The notes: generated from the letters alone by a model not told the origin. A stretch of DNA of 64,000 nucleotides from Granulicella sp. S156 (GCF_009766105.1 NZ_LMUH01000005.1:334315-398314), one strand, 5' to 3'; counted from the first letter of the stretch, positions 25,615-34,147 are shown. A program made the numbers and translations.

Positions 25615-27126
25615 ATGCTTAGCAACAATAAATGGCTCGTGTTGGTTGTCGTTTCGACCGCTCTCTTTCTCATCAGCATTGACATGACTGTGCTGTATAC
25701 CGCTTTGCCACGGCTGACCCACGATCTTGCCGCCGACAGCGGCCAAAAACTTTGGATCGTCGACACATTTCCTCTTGTCATGGCGGGCTTGCTTCCAACT
25801 ATGGGTGTGCTTGGCGACCGGATTGGGCATCGCCGAGTCTTTCTTTGGGGTCTGATTGCTTTTGCCTCTGCTTCTCTGCTCGCCGCTTATGCCCCCTCAG
25901 CGAACGTCCTGATCGCGGCACGGGCCTTTCTTGCCGTGGGCGCATCCATGATGATGCCCGCGACGCTTTCTCTTCTGCGACTGACATTTACGACCGACAA
26001 AGAACGCGGCCAAGCAATCGGTATCTGGGCTGCTGTCTTTTCAGGCGGTGTTGCGATCGGCCCGTTGATCGGTGGAGCTCTACTCAGCCATTTCTGGTGG
26101 GGCTCCGTCTTCCTCATTAACGTGCCCGTGGTTGTAATGGCACTTATCTTTACTCCATTCATAGTGCCCGCTGGAAAGGGGAACCCAGAGCGGCAGCTCG
26201 ACCTCCTGAACTCACTGCTCGCCATGGTCGCAATGGTTAGCCTGGTCTATGCGCTGATGGAGGTCGCAAGACCCGGAGCAGGGCTGCTTGGGGCCACTTT
26301 CGCGGGTGTCATCGGCATGACGGTTATGGTCATCTTCGTGAGGCGGCAGAACCGTTCTCCAAGCCCGATGATTGACTTCTCGCTATTCGGCAACGGACGC
26401 TTCACAGCCGGCGTATTGACCGCGATGACCGCAACCCTGGCTGGTGCGGGCGTACAACTTGCGCTCACGCAGCGGTTACAGCTTGTAATCGGGTATTCGC
26501 CGTTTCATGCGGCTCTGTTCATGCTGCCAATCTCGATCTCGGCATTTGTCGCAGGTTCCCTCAATGGGTTCGTGCTCCACAAGGTGGGCATCGGTCGGGC
26601 ACTCTGGACAAGTCTCATCATGGCTGCGACCGGCCTGATCGGCTACGCTGTCTTCCGTAACAGCAGTGCTGTCGAGCAAGTCGGAAGCTTTGTCATCTTG
26701 GGATTTGGCGTGGGTGTAGGTTCAGCGATGGCCTCAACCGCCATCATGATCAACGCGCCAGAAGATAAAGCCGGCATGGCCGGCGCCATCGAAAGCGTCG
26801 CCTACGAACTCGGCGGTGTGCTTGGCGTTACCATCCTCGGTAGCATTCTGTCTTTTACCTATACGAAGGCTCTTATACTGCCGCAGGGCATTCCCACCCC
26901 AGCGCTCGCCATGGACAGCCTCGATCAAGCCCTGTTGCTCGCCGGACACTTGTCCGGTGACACGATGACGAAATTGATCACTCAGGCTAAAACGGCCTTC
27001 GACATCGCCTTCTTATCCGTCTTGGTCGCTGGCACCGCGATCATGCTGCTGATGGCCGCAGCGATCGCCCGAATCATCAGCCGGGCGAAAACACCTGAGC
27101 CTTCTGCCGTTCACCGTATGACCTAG
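25615..27126 (+). CDS. MFS drug:H+ antiporter, DHA2 family (SmvA/QacA-like)
   Basis: 503 residues with the spacing of 14 membrane segments typical for DHA2. MLSNNKWLVLVVVSTALFL, then DMTVLYTALPRLTHDL carrying motif D1, GVLGDRIGHRRVFLWG as motif A between segments 2 and 3, and GVAIGPLIGGALL as antiporter motif C. The opening is very close in style to SmvA and QacA, which export quaternary ammonium compounds, methyl viologen and other cations. The substrate is inferred from family. It is followed 41 bp later by a DoxX gene on the same strand; there is no TetR regulator beside it, unlike most qac/smv loci. Confidence 0.88.
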   Translation: MLSNNKWLVLVVVSTALFLISIDMTVLYTALPRLTHDLAADSGQKLWIVDTFPLVMAGLLPTMGVLGDRIGHRRVFLWGLIAFASASLLAAYAPSANVLIAARAFLAVGASMMMPATLSLLRLTFTTDKERGQAIGIWAAVFSGGVAIGPLIGGALLSHFWWGSVFLINVPVVVMALIFTPFIVPAGKGNPERQLDLLNSLLAMVAMVSLVYALMEVARPGAGLLGATFAGVIGMTVMVIFVRRQNRSPSPMIDFSLFGNGRFTAGVLTAMTATLAGAGVQLALTQRLQLVIGYSPFHAALFMLPISISAFVAGSLNGFVLHKVGIGRALWTSLIMAATGLIGYAVFRNSSAVEQVGSFVILGFGVGVGSAMASTAIMINAPEDKAGMAGAIESVAYELGGVLGVTILGSILSFTYTKALILPQGIPTPALAMDSLDQALLLAGHLSGDTMTKLITQAKTAFDIAFLSVLVAGTAIMLLMAAAIARIISRAKTPEPSAVHRMT

Positions 27127-27167
27127 TTCTTCAACAACTCTTAGCAAATCGGAAAGGACAAATCACC

Positions 27168-27563
27168 ATGAAACTTACCTCTACCATCGCCCGGATTCTT
27201 TTTGGGGTGCTGTTCCTCGTATCTGGACTCAACGGGTTCTTGCAGTTCATCAAACTGCCTCCCACCACCGGAGCTGCCGCGCAGTTCATGGGGGCTCTCT
27301 TCGTCTCCCATGAGATTGCCGTCATCATGGCGCTTGAGGGGATTGTGGGTGTCCTGCTCCTGGTGAATCGCTTCGTACCACTAGCCTTGTTTCTGTTGGC
27401 TCCGGTAATCGTCAACATCGTGCTCTTCCACGCCTTCATGGCGCCTGAAGGCCTTTCCACGGCGCTGATTGCCTCCGTCCTCTGGGTACTTACTGCTCTC
27501 GGCGTTCGCGGCATCTTCAAAGAACTGTTCCGGTTTCGCCCAACGGATTCTGTTCCAACCTAA
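27168..27563 (+). CDS. DoxX-like membrane protein
   Basis: 131 residues with four membrane segments: IARILFGVLFLVSGLNGF, then a segment around VSHEIAVIMALEGIVGVLLL, FVPLALFLLAPVIVNIVLF and LIASVLWVLTALGV. The ARILFGVLFLVSGLNGF opening is the DoxX/DoxD family signature. Members are small redox-linked membrane proteins with poorly known function. GGAAAGGACA precedes the start. Likely co-transcribed with the efflux gene. Confidence 0.8.
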   Translation: MKLTSTIARILFGVLFLVSGLNGFLQFIKLPPTTGAAAQFMGALFVSHEIAVIMALEGIVGVLLLVNRFVPLALFLLAPVIVNIVLFHAFMAPEGLSTALIASVLWVLTALGVRGIFKELFRFRPTDSVPT

Positions 27564-27582
27564 GTCGGCCCGACTATTACAG

Positions 27583-27613
27583 GTCCGGGTGTGCCGCAGC
27601 GGCACACCCGGAC
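27583..27613. terminator. 15-bp palindrome after the DoxX gene
   Basis: GTCCGGGTGTGCCGC (27583-27597) is exactly complementary to 27599-27613, around a single A. It lies 20 bp after the DoxX stop and just inside the end of a decayed helicase gene on the other strand. No T-run follows, so termination is a guess. Confidence 0.5.
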
Positions 27614-27880
27614 TAACTCGTTTACCTGGCGAACGCGTGAATTTGTCCACGCGAGGTAGCGGAAGCTATCCGGGTCCGCGTTAAACTCCGGAGACGTGAA
27701 GGCCTTCTTCATCCATCGGTGCGCTGCGTCGGCTGGCAGGAAAATGCCGTATTTGTTTTCATGTTCAGACGGCGCACACCAGGACATATCTGCCGGGCCT
27801 CCCTGACTGGTGCGGATGGTGCTTGCGGCAGCCAGGATCGGGTTTCCTGCAGCTTCAGGCGTCCGCTCTTTCGCTCAAAC
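27614..27880 (-). pseudogene. Fragment of a superfamily 1 (RecD-like) helicase
   Basis: Read leftward: NPILAAASTIRTSQGG, then KYGIFLPADAAHRWMKKAF and FRYLAWTNSRVRQVNELVR. The last part is the L-A-W-T-N-x-x-V-x-x-x-N motif found after the ATPase core of RecD-like helicases. Both ends are missing: the start of the frame is cut near 27880 and the tail breaks in the palindrome. A fragment of the N-terminal part of the same kind of helicase lies nearby on the other strand. Confidence 0.6.
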
Positions 27881-28059
27881 AGTCAAGGCCGTTGCCGTCC
27901 AGTTCCGTCCGGCGCGTCCAGCCTCGAGTCCGAGGGTGTAGTCCATCTTCTTCATGGAGTCCTCTATACGCGGTCAAGTATAGGACGGGTGGCCAGTCCT
28001 CCGCGATATTCCAGACCGAGATGGGGTGCCTCTGCTGACACACGGAATCTTGGTCGCAA

Positions 28060-28250
28060 AGATATTGCTCCCCACAAGATTGAAGCCACCTTCGAGCCAA
28101 ACGGGTTTTACCTTCTTCTTATCGGGAACGCTGGCTCGGGCAAGACGTATCTCATGCAGCGACTAGTGAAGAACATGGTGGTAAAGAGACGTCGCATCGT
28201 TCTCGGTGCGCCACGCACAAGGCGATCGCGGTCCTCGCGCGCAAGCTAGT
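28060..28250 (+). pseudogene. N-terminal fragment of a superfamily 1 helicase, frameshifted
   Basis: KIEATFEPNGFYLLLIGNAGSGKTYLMQRLVKNM is split here as GFYLLLIGNAGSGKT (Walker A, 28123-28146) and YLMQRLVKNM. After a one-base frame change near 28210 it continues THKAIAVLARKL, the P-T-H-K-A motif Ia of RecD/UvrD helicases. The frame is then lost. Together with the piece at 27614-27880 it looks like a helicase broken by an inversion. Confidence 0.6.
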
Positions 28251-28307
28251 CGAGGCCTACATTCGAGTCCGGATCTGGTCGCATACCTTGTCTTTTTTAC
28301 AAGAAGG

Positions 28308-28835
28308 CTATCGGAACAGATCGTCGAGGCGATACGACAAGTTTCGAGCTGCAGCCCACCCTGCATTCACAAATATTTCCAGTGTCTCTCGCATAATCCT
28401 GAGGCATTCCGGATTGGTCTGGAAAATTTCGGGGTGTTCGGCCAGATAGGTGCTAAAGATGCGCAGTACCAAGTCGAAGCCTAGCTGCTCGTATTGGTAG
28501 CCCCATTTCTTCGCGGTGCGGAGAATGTCACCGACACGCAAAAACACCCTCTCGGGGTCCAGAGAGATGAACATCTCAAGAGACTGCGTTAGGCTATGAG
28601 CGATTTGAGCCTCTCCCAACGCCGCTAACTTGTCCCAGTGGCCTCCAATCGCCTCGTAAAGCCAGACCTGCTCTGGTGTTTCTACAACTGGCGCAGAGTG
28701 AGGCCGATTCTCCTGGAACGCGCCTACAGCGAAGTAGAGTTCTCTGCTCAGGTCCAGCGCCAGTTTCATCATGCTCCTAAACACGCGCTGTTCATCGTCA
28801 CTCAACTGGCGGTGCTCCGCAATCGCCTGATTCAA
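28308..28835 (-). CDS. C-terminal-like remnant of a larger helical protein
   Basis: 175 residues from a TTG start. All helical: VFRSMMKLALDLSRELYFA, then FISLDPERVFLRVGDILRTA and RETLEIFVNAGWAAARNLSY. The last 100 residues read like the C-terminal helical repeats of a large ATPase. There is no good ribosome site, and the 5' end overlaps the tail of the broken PIN gene in another frame. Either it is a separate small gene or the remaining tail of a deleted one; I favour the second. Confidence 0.4.
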   Translation of the reverse strand: MNQAIAEHRQLSDDEQRVFRSMMKLALDLSRELYFAVGAFQENRPHSAPVVETPEQVWLYEAIGGHWDKLAALGEAQIAHSLTQSLEMFISLDPERVFLRVGDILRTAKKWGYQYEQLGFDLVLRIFSTYLAEHPEIFQTNPECLRIMRETLEIFVNAGWAAARNLSYRLDDLFR

Positions 28836-29346
28836 CGGCTGGAGGTTTCTGGTCTCCCATTTCTTGGAAGTGGGGGTCGCGCGTGAAGATCGCTCTCGCT
28901 CCCAGTCGCTGCCTCACGACACGGTAAGGCTCGTCCTCATGATCGACAAGCTGTTGCACCATTTCTGGAACTGCGTTCATTGGGTACAAATGCAGGCTCT
29001 CGCGCATCACAAGCCACTGACTTCGAACGTCGGCGGGGGTGGTGTGTGTGTCCGCCGCTATTTCAGCTTCGTGCTCGATAATTTAGGCGTCGATATAGCT
29101 CGGTGCAAACGCAATAATCACACCGGAGACAATCGCTTCGTGGATCGCTGTGGTGGCCGCGGGGTTAGAGCGTCTTCCCAACAGCCAGCGGAGATGCTCC
29201 TGCGCGGTGGACGCATCGAGCACAATGTTGAACCTGACGAAGTCGCGTAAGAACGGCGAAAGCGCAGTGATGCTGCCTGCCAAACTCAAGAGTGTTTGCA
29301 GCTTGTCGGAGCGAAAAACCTGTTTGAGGTGAACCTCTTCTCTCAT
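28798..29346 (-). pseudogene. PIN-domain nuclease gene with an in-frame stop
   Basis: The frame runs from MREEVHLKQVFRSDKL through FNIVLDASTAQEHLRWLLGR (first acidic strand of a PIN domain), AATTAIHEAIVSGVIIAFAP and, after a TAA at 29083-29085, straight on in the same frame with IIEHEAEIAADTHTTPADVR to ARAIFTRDPHFQEMG, the T-R-D motif with the last PIN aspartate. The reading is coherent on both sides of the stop, so a single nonsense change has split it. It follows a 109-aa gene and the 453-aa gene on the same strand, so it may have been their nuclease partner. Confidence 0.6.
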
Positions 29347-29385
29347 GCTCAGTCACCATGCGGGACGGAAGCGACGGTCCTCCGT

Positions 29386-29715
29386 CTAATCTTGAACTCG
29401 CCCGAACCGAACTACGACCAACAGGTTCTCAGCCGGGGCCACCGTGATACTCCCCGGTTCGTGTAACTCGGTGCGCACCGTTCCGTCTTCGTGAACGTCG
29501 ATTTGCGCGAGGGCGTCCTCGCTTTCCTTGTCGAGGGAAATAGTGCATCTCCAATAGGGGCCGGCATTCCTCCAAAAGAGATCGAACGAAAATCCGTCCT
29601 TGTGTTTCTGCGAATAGGCATTGTTCTTTCGCAGGCGTGAAACAATTCGCCCTAGGATAGACGGACTATCGAGATTCTGTTCGGCGATGATCTGTAATTC
29701 TTCAGCTTCTGTCAT
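29386..29715 (-). CDS. Hypothetical protein
   Basis: 109 residues. An N-terminal helix (EELQIIAEQNLDSPSILGR) is followed by strands (FSFDLFWRNAGPYWRCTISL, AQIDVHEDGTVRTEL, ITVAPAENLLVVVRFG). Possibly a small alpha/beta fold; no family recognised. It lies 21 bp after the 453-aa gene and 39 bp before the broken PIN gene, all on one strand, so the three formed an operon. Confidence 0.55.
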   Translation of the reverse strand: MTEAEELQIIAEQNLDSPSILGRIVSRLRKNNAYSQKHKDGFSFDLFWRNAGPYWRCTISLDKESEDALAQIDVHEDGTVRTELHEPGSITVAPAENLLVVVRFGRVQD

Positions 29716-29736
29716 GAGGTTTCCACTCCGGCCCTA

Positions 29737-31098
29737 TCAGTTCTTGCTCTTCAGTACCTTCCATAGAAAAAAAGCCGGATGCCGCTTCACGTCTTGCCGA
29801 TAGTCAAAGATGGTCTTTCCGATGGTAGCGAATGCCACGGCGGTCGACAACAATCCCACACCGGCCGTCTGCACCGTTGCTGCAAGACCCAATCCTGCAA
29901 TCATTGCATTGGTTGCGAGCTTTTCTTTGACCCCTTTCATCTTGGCGTCTATTTCATCCATGCGGACCTGTGTCAGCTCATGTACGGCATAATCCGCAGC
30001 CCGGTTGGCTTCTGCCGGATCGTCCTTCTCTCGGATGCTGCTCAGCTTCTGGTCGAGCAGCAGGCGAAATCGTTGGAATGCCTCTCCCTCGTCTTGCCGA
30101 ATCCGCATGATGTCCTCTGGACTCACTCCGGCCAACACCGGCAGGTCGAGATTGAGAAAGGTATTGGCCGTGTGTACGGGAATGCTGCTCTGCGGCTCAA
30201 GGACTTTCTGCACCGCACGGTAGGTCAACTCTGAGCGGCTGCCCAATACTGCATTTAGCCGCGCCGCGAACGCGAACTGCCTCTCTATCCTGGTGAAAAG
30301 TTCCAGAGCGGCTTGATTGACCGATTGCTTGAGCCAATGGTCAAAGTACGCTGCATCGGGAACATCGTCGGGCAGCGTGAAGGTGCCCCGCACGATATGG
30401 GTCTTCTCGTCCATATCGATCACTTCGTGCTTCCAGAGCAGATACATAAAATCGGCTTTTCCCGTGTCATCTCCGAAGTCGATGTTGATCGCCCGTCCCG
30501 GACGAAGGCCGTTCTCCAAACGAAACCCTCTATCGACTTTCGTCATGCTCTTCACGACCGCCGCTTCGCGAAAAAGCTTCATGATCTCGGACGGAAGCGC
30601 ATCGTCATAGGCCGTCGGGGAGTAGTTGATCTCCAGTGGCTTCCCCGCCGGGCGGATGGGACGAAGTGGAAGAAGCTTGAGAAAATTGCCGGCAACGAAG
30701 GGAGTTACAGACTTGAGTAAGCCTGCAACACGCGCCAACTTGCGACGATCAATTCCATCGTCCTGCTTCATGCCCAGGTACTGATTCATCGCATCAGCCG
30801 TTCTGTCTAACCGTTCGACTAATGGCAAGAGAGGGTCGTCGAACACGTACTGATTTACATAAAGCGACGATTGAACGAGGTGTGCCAGATTGATTTGCTC
30901 ATCCGAAACAACCACCAAGTTGCTGGGATCTGTGGAGATTTCCGACTCGACAGTCGCGGCTTCCTTCGTGGCGAAGTCGTAATACCGTCGTAGTTCCTTT
31001 TCGAGTTCCTGCTCCGAAACCGACTCGAACTCTTCGGCAACGAGAGTTTGATTGAAGAGAAGACTTTCCGCCAAAAATTCGTACGTACGAGATCCCAT
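29737..31098 (-). CDS. Hypothetical 453-aa protein with C-terminal hydrophobic helices
   Basis: No family recognised. The first 390 residues look soluble and helical (ESVSEQELEKELRRYYDFA, SVNQAALELFTRIERQFAF). Near residues 395-435 comes NAMIAGLGLAATVQTAGVG followed by a second hydrophobic run to TIGKTIFDY, which may be two membrane helices, then a short basic tail. This shape, a large soluble part with terminal membrane helices, occurs in membrane-acting effectors of defence systems, but nothing else supports that. A 30-bp palindrome lies about 100-130 bp upstream of its start. It leads an operon with the 109-aa gene and the broken PIN gene. Confidence 0.6.
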   Translation of the reverse strand: MGSRTYEFLAESLLFNQTLVAEEFESVSEQELEKELRRYYDFATKEAATVESEISTDPSNLVVVSDEQINLAHLVQSSLYVNQYVFDDPLLPLVERLDRTADAMNQYLGMKQDDGIDRRKLARVAGLLKSVTPFVAGNFLKLLPLRPIRPAGKPLEINYSPTAYDDALPSEIMKLFREAAVVKSMTKVDRGFRLENGLRPGRAINIDFGDDTGKADFMYLLWKHEVIDMDEKTHIVRGTFTLPDDVPDAAYFDHWLKQSVNQAALELFTRIERQFAFAARLNAVLGSRSELTYRAVQKVLEPQSSIPVHTANTFLNLDLPVLAGVSPEDIMRIRQDEGEAFQRFRLLLDQKLSSIREKDDPAEANRAADYAVHELTQVRMDEIDAKMKGVKEKLATNAMIAGLGLAATVQTAGVGLLSTAVAFATIGKTIFDYRQDVKRHPAFFLWKVLKSKN

Positions 31099-31198
31099 GC
31101 CTCAAGTTTATCTATGTGAGGGAGGAAGTCTCCTCCTTATCTCGAGCCGCTTCGCGTCGTCGGCCAACTGACTACATTGCTTTCAGCTTAGTCAGTCT

Positions 31199-31228
31199 CG
31201 ATAAACGATAGGCGCCTATCGTCTATCG
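31199..31228. promoter_or_regulatory. 30-bp near-perfect palindrome
   Basis: Core ACGATAGGCGCCTATCGT (31205-31222) is perfect; the outer CGATA/TATCG arms extend it to 31199-31228 with one mismatched pair. It sits upstream of the leftward gene starting at 31098, in the position of an operator. It is related in its ATCGT half to the MarR operators at 34231 and 37407 but has a different centre. Confidence 0.6.
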
Positions 31229-31312
31229 TTAGTTATATTTCCAATCGACCAGAAGTGAACAAGCTGAACGTTTACCGAACTGATATCTGAGTGTTCCGAT
31301 CAAGCTCGATGT

Positions 31313-32422
31313 CTACATGACATGTGTCGAAGAGAGACGCTTCGACATGCGGTTTTGAAGAACTGCCGGAAGGTCTGCTAGATGCTGCAAGAGGGACGTA
31401 TTCATTCGTTCCGCCATCTTTGCTGTAGTCAGAATGTGGTGGCACGCTTTTTCAGTGACCACGACATCACAGTAGGGAGTAGCCAGCGCTAAAGCATCAA
31501 TGTCGTAGATATCGTTGACAGTCCAAGTCCGCTGTCTATTTCGGTGCCATGCCGCTTTGAGAACGATAGAAACATCGGTGCTAGGCATAGATCGCACCAA
31601 GCGTCTACCGGATTCTGGGTCCTGCATAACGTCTGTAAGGGCAATGCCTCGCTCCTTGAGGCTTCTCGGGAGAATGTCTTGGAATTCAATTATCAGTTCG
31701 CGTGCGGAAACGAAGTCGTCTAGTCGTCCGCGCCTCGACTTCGGGTCCGAATCAAGGATCTTCTTAAACTCGCGCTCTTGCTCTGCACGGCTTTCTGCGA
31801 CGGCGGCCGGGCCTTCAGGCTTGTAGCCGAGTGCTCGCAAATCAGCCTCGTCGTTCGAATCGACGGGGCCCCGCAAAATAGAGCGCTCCATCCTCAACAT
31901 CGAGTCCTTCATGTACGCGTCGAAGGCCTCAGCACCATAGCGCTGGCGGAAGCCCTCCGTCTCGTCCCCCGACGGCCCCTGGATCGCGAACCCGCTCTGA
32001 ACCCCGAACGCGTGACGGATACCTCGGCCGATCAGAGGCACCTTCGAATGCGGATTCGGTAGTTTCGCGATTGGGTCCAAGACCGCAGAGAGCTCTGTCG
32101 CCATCACTATATGTCGGCCCACAAGTGTATTGAAGTCTGTAAGCTCTTCTATAACATTGGCCAGAGATCGTCGCTGTCTGGGATCCTTGATATTCTGTGC
32201 TTCGGCATAGACCGTTCCTGACAAGACGAACAAAGCTCTCCTGGTAGAGCGTGCATGGCGACATGCTTCGAGCACGTCGCGATGCATTGCTCCCTGCGGG
32301 TGACCTGCTAAGGCTTTCGACAGTCCAATCCAATGGTTTAGATCTAGGTAAACAATCAACCTGTCAGCGGGAGGCAGTTCAAGCAGAAGCGGCCAGATGA
32401 GGGGAGGAGCAACATTATACAT
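31313..32422 (-). CDS. PIN-like nuclease domain protein
   Basis: 369 residues. LIVYLDLNHWIGLSKAL (Asp27, Asn29) is the first acidic strand of a PIN fold, FVLSGTVYAEA gives Glu74, and IYDIDALALATPYCDVVVTEK (Asp309, Asp319, Glu324) carries the last acidic residues. Between lie about 200 residues of helical insert, so it is longer than a toxin PIN (about 130-150). PIN enzymes cut RNA. It follows a PD-(D/E)xK gene by 108 bp on the same strand. A two-nuclease cassette in a transposon cargo fits phage defence, but no published system with this pair comes to mind. Confidence 0.65.
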   Translation of the reverse strand: MYNVAPPLIWPLLLELPPADRLIVYLDLNHWIGLSKALAGHPQGAMHRDVLEACRHARSTRRALFVLSGTVYAEAQNIKDPRQRRSLANVIEELTDFNTLVGRHIVMATELSAVLDPIAKLPNPHSKVPLIGRGIRHAFGVQSGFAIQGPSGDETEGFRQRYGAEAFDAYMKDSMLRMERSILRGPVDSNDEADLRALGYKPEGPAAVAESRAEQEREFKKILDSDPKSRRGRLDDFVSARELIIEFQDILPRSLKERGIALTDVMQDPESGRRLVRSMPSTDVSIVLKAAWHRNRQRTWTVNDIYDIDALALATPYCDVVVTEKACHHILTTAKMAERMNTSLLQHLADLPAVLQNRMSKRLSSTHVM

Positions 32423-32530
32423 ATGTTCAAGAGTTTCCTATCAGGCAAGGGCTTTTACACAACATAGAGAGCATCCGCTTCAGAAACCATCTTCGGTATT
32501 CTGGATCGAGGAGTGTGGCGTGGCAGCTGC

Positions 32531-33523
32531 TTACAGCAGCGCGTCGCTCGGAACCTCAACAGCAGCTAAGGGCAAACGGTTAGCTAAAAGTATGAGAGCG
32601 TCCATCACTCTTTGAACCTCTTCTTGCTGACTTGTCGCGACGACGTTATCCGATCGATAAAGAGGAAAAGCCAGGTCGTTTCCTTGAGCACGGATTCCAT
32701 CCCTAAAACAACCACTCAGAGCTAATGTTGTCGCATCCCGCCCGTGAAATTGGACCCAAAGCGGTCCGCTCGAAGGCGACCGTTTCCAAGCATACGGCCA
32801 ATAACCTAACCAGACCCGGAATCCTCGTAGTAGGACATTCTGCCCGTAAAAGAAAAAGCTGTCATAGCCCGCCCCGAGTCTGCCGGACTCGCGGATGAGT
32901 TGAGACGTCGTCGCGGAAGCTATTACTTCGGAAGTGAGCCATACGAGGTGTCGGATCGATTCGTCTTGAATGGGATTGCGAAGTTGATCATTCGTGAATG
33001 GGATGAAGTGCTCTTGTTCGATCACGTTACAGAACTCCTTAAGGTGCTCTAGGGCTCCACTAAATAGACGCTCTTCGCGAGCGCCATCGCCGACAACCGC
33101 GTCCTCAAGTCGGTGCAGGAGGTCGTTCCAAGACAGTACGACAAGTGAGTGCTTAGAGATCAGCTCAGACAGCTCCTCCCGCAATGAAAGGAGCCGTTCT
33201 GAGGGAGCGATAAAAATGACTCTAGGAGCGACCTCAAAGTACCTTCCGGAAAGTTGGTGGTTGGTAAGGGAAGCCCAGAATTTCAGTTCCAATAGTGCGA
33301 CGGTACGACCATGCTGAATAAGATGAATGTCGGGAATACACCCTGCAGACCCCTTTTGGGTTTCAACCTCGATAGGTACTGTATCCAAACTAGAGGTATC
33401 AATTAGGCTTCGGAGGACCCCCTGTCCAGCCTCTTCACGAAGAAGCAGAGCGAGAACTTCACCCGCTAAGTTTTCCCGCTTGTCTCTCGCATGGGTCTGT
33501 ACAAAGCTAAGAAGATCTTGCAT
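32531..33523 (-). CDS. PD-(D/E)xK nuclease-like protein
   Basis: 330 residues. N-terminal helix with Glu22, then GCIPDIHLIQHGRTVALLELKFWA with Asp65 and Glu79-x-Lys81, the three active-site positions of PD-(D/E)xK enzymes in correct order and spacing; the following strand and helix (RVIFIAPSERLLSLREEL, VVLSWNDLLHRLE) fit the fold. The C-terminal 170 residues are not recognised and hold GYDSFFFYGQNVLLRGF and YWPYAWKRSPSSGPLWVQF, which may be a separate sensor or binding domain. It is upstream of the PIN-like gene and likely co-transcribed. Confidence 0.68.
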   Translation of the reverse strand: MQDLLSFVQTHARDKRENLAGEVLALLLREEAGQGVLRSLIDTSSLDTVPIEVETQKGSAGCIPDIHLIQHGRTVALLELKFWASLTNHQLSGRYFEVAPRVIFIAPSERLLSLREELSELISKHSLVVLSWNDLLHRLEDAVVGDGAREERLFSGALEHLKEFCNVIEQEHFIPFTNDQLRNPIQDESIRHLVWLTSEVIASATTSQLIRESGRLGAGYDSFFFYGQNVLLRGFRVWLGYWPYAWKRSPSSGPLWVQFHGRDATTLALSGCFRDGIRAQGNDLAFPLYRSDNVVATSQQEEVQRVMDALILLANRLPLAAVEVPSDALL

Positions 33524-33546
33524 TCTCTGCTATTCTCCGTGTCGCT

Positions 33547-34011
33547 TTAGGGTGTCGTTTTGCTAATTAGTTGACACATCCTTGTTCGGATTATCTTGCA
33601 CACTATCGTTCCTGGCCCTCCCCCGCTGATCTCGATGAGCGTTCTGAAGCCTAAACTTCCGGCAAAAAATGTAACTATCCTACACATTCCCACTCTCATT
33701 CGTAACCGGTGCGCCTGTGCCTGGTCCGTCGTAAGTTCGGGGTCGGGAGAGAGTTCTTCGACCGGGGTAGGTGCAGTCGGATCCGCACCAGTTGCCATGG
33801 CTACATCGTTGCTTTTCGCAGGCGGTGATGGCGGCGAGAAGAACGTCTCCGGAAAACCTGCTTCCGGCTGCGCCTGGATGAGTCGCTTGCGCCAGCGTCG
33901 CGCTAGATTGGTCAAGCGGCCGCCATTCGAGTCCGGATCTTTCATCGCTGGGATTACTGTAAACGACGTAGACCCTTTCAACAGTTCGTTCAACTTGGTC
34001 CCCCACGTCAA
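33547..34011 (-). CDS. Hypothetical protein or gene fragment
   Basis: 154 residues. KDPDSNGGRLTNLARRWRKR followed by a Pro/Ala-rich part looks coding (G/C-rich third positions), and the same frame extends upstream of the first ATG (FAIIIIQISGNSKAAANL) until a stop near 34095, so the 5' end is probably damaged. No family recognised. It overlaps the small membrane protein frame at 33680-34147; only one can be the main gene in the shared part. Confidence 0.35.
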   Translation of the reverse strand: MTWGTKLNELLKGSTSFTVIPAMKDPDSNGGRLTNLARRWRKRLIQAQPEAGFPETFFSPPSPPAKSNDVAMATGADPTAPTPVEELSPDPELTTDQAQAHRLRMRVGMCRIVTFFAGSLGFRTLIEISGGGPGTIVCKIIRTRMCQLISKTTP

Positions 34012-34147
34012 GTTCGCAGCTGCCTTCGAGTTTCCGGAGATCTGAATGATGATGATCGCGAACCGTCTTATCCCTGGCCAGAATCACTACCGCACCAATC
34101 ATCCCGATGACCGGGAGTAAGCAAAAAGCTTGCAGGTAAATGTTCAT
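33680..34147 (-). CDS. Small membrane protein, extended reading frame
   Basis: The first 45 residues (MNIYLQAFCLLPVIGMIGAVV then ILARDKTVRDHHHSD) match the pattern of the 40-aa protein at 37545-37667: one membrane helix, then R-D-K and D-H. Both genes are divergent from a MarR gene with the same operator, so they look like duplicated units. Past residue 45 the frame runs on to 155 residues with a shadow-like composition, so the natural stop may have been lost by a frameshift. Confidence 0.35.
   Translation of the reverse strand: MNIYLQAFCLLPVIGMIGAVVILARDKTVRDHHHSDLRKLEGSCELDVGDQVERTVERVYVVYSNPSDERSGLEWRPLDQSSATLAQATHPGAAGSRFSGDVLLAAITACEKQRCSHGNWCGSDCTYPGRRTLSRPRTYDGPGTGAPVTNESGNV

Noticed and set aside
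27719-28249. 176-codon rightward frame covering the helicase region
   Set aside because: Only its end matches a helicase; the first two thirds are antisense to another helicase fragment and have a shadow-like composition.
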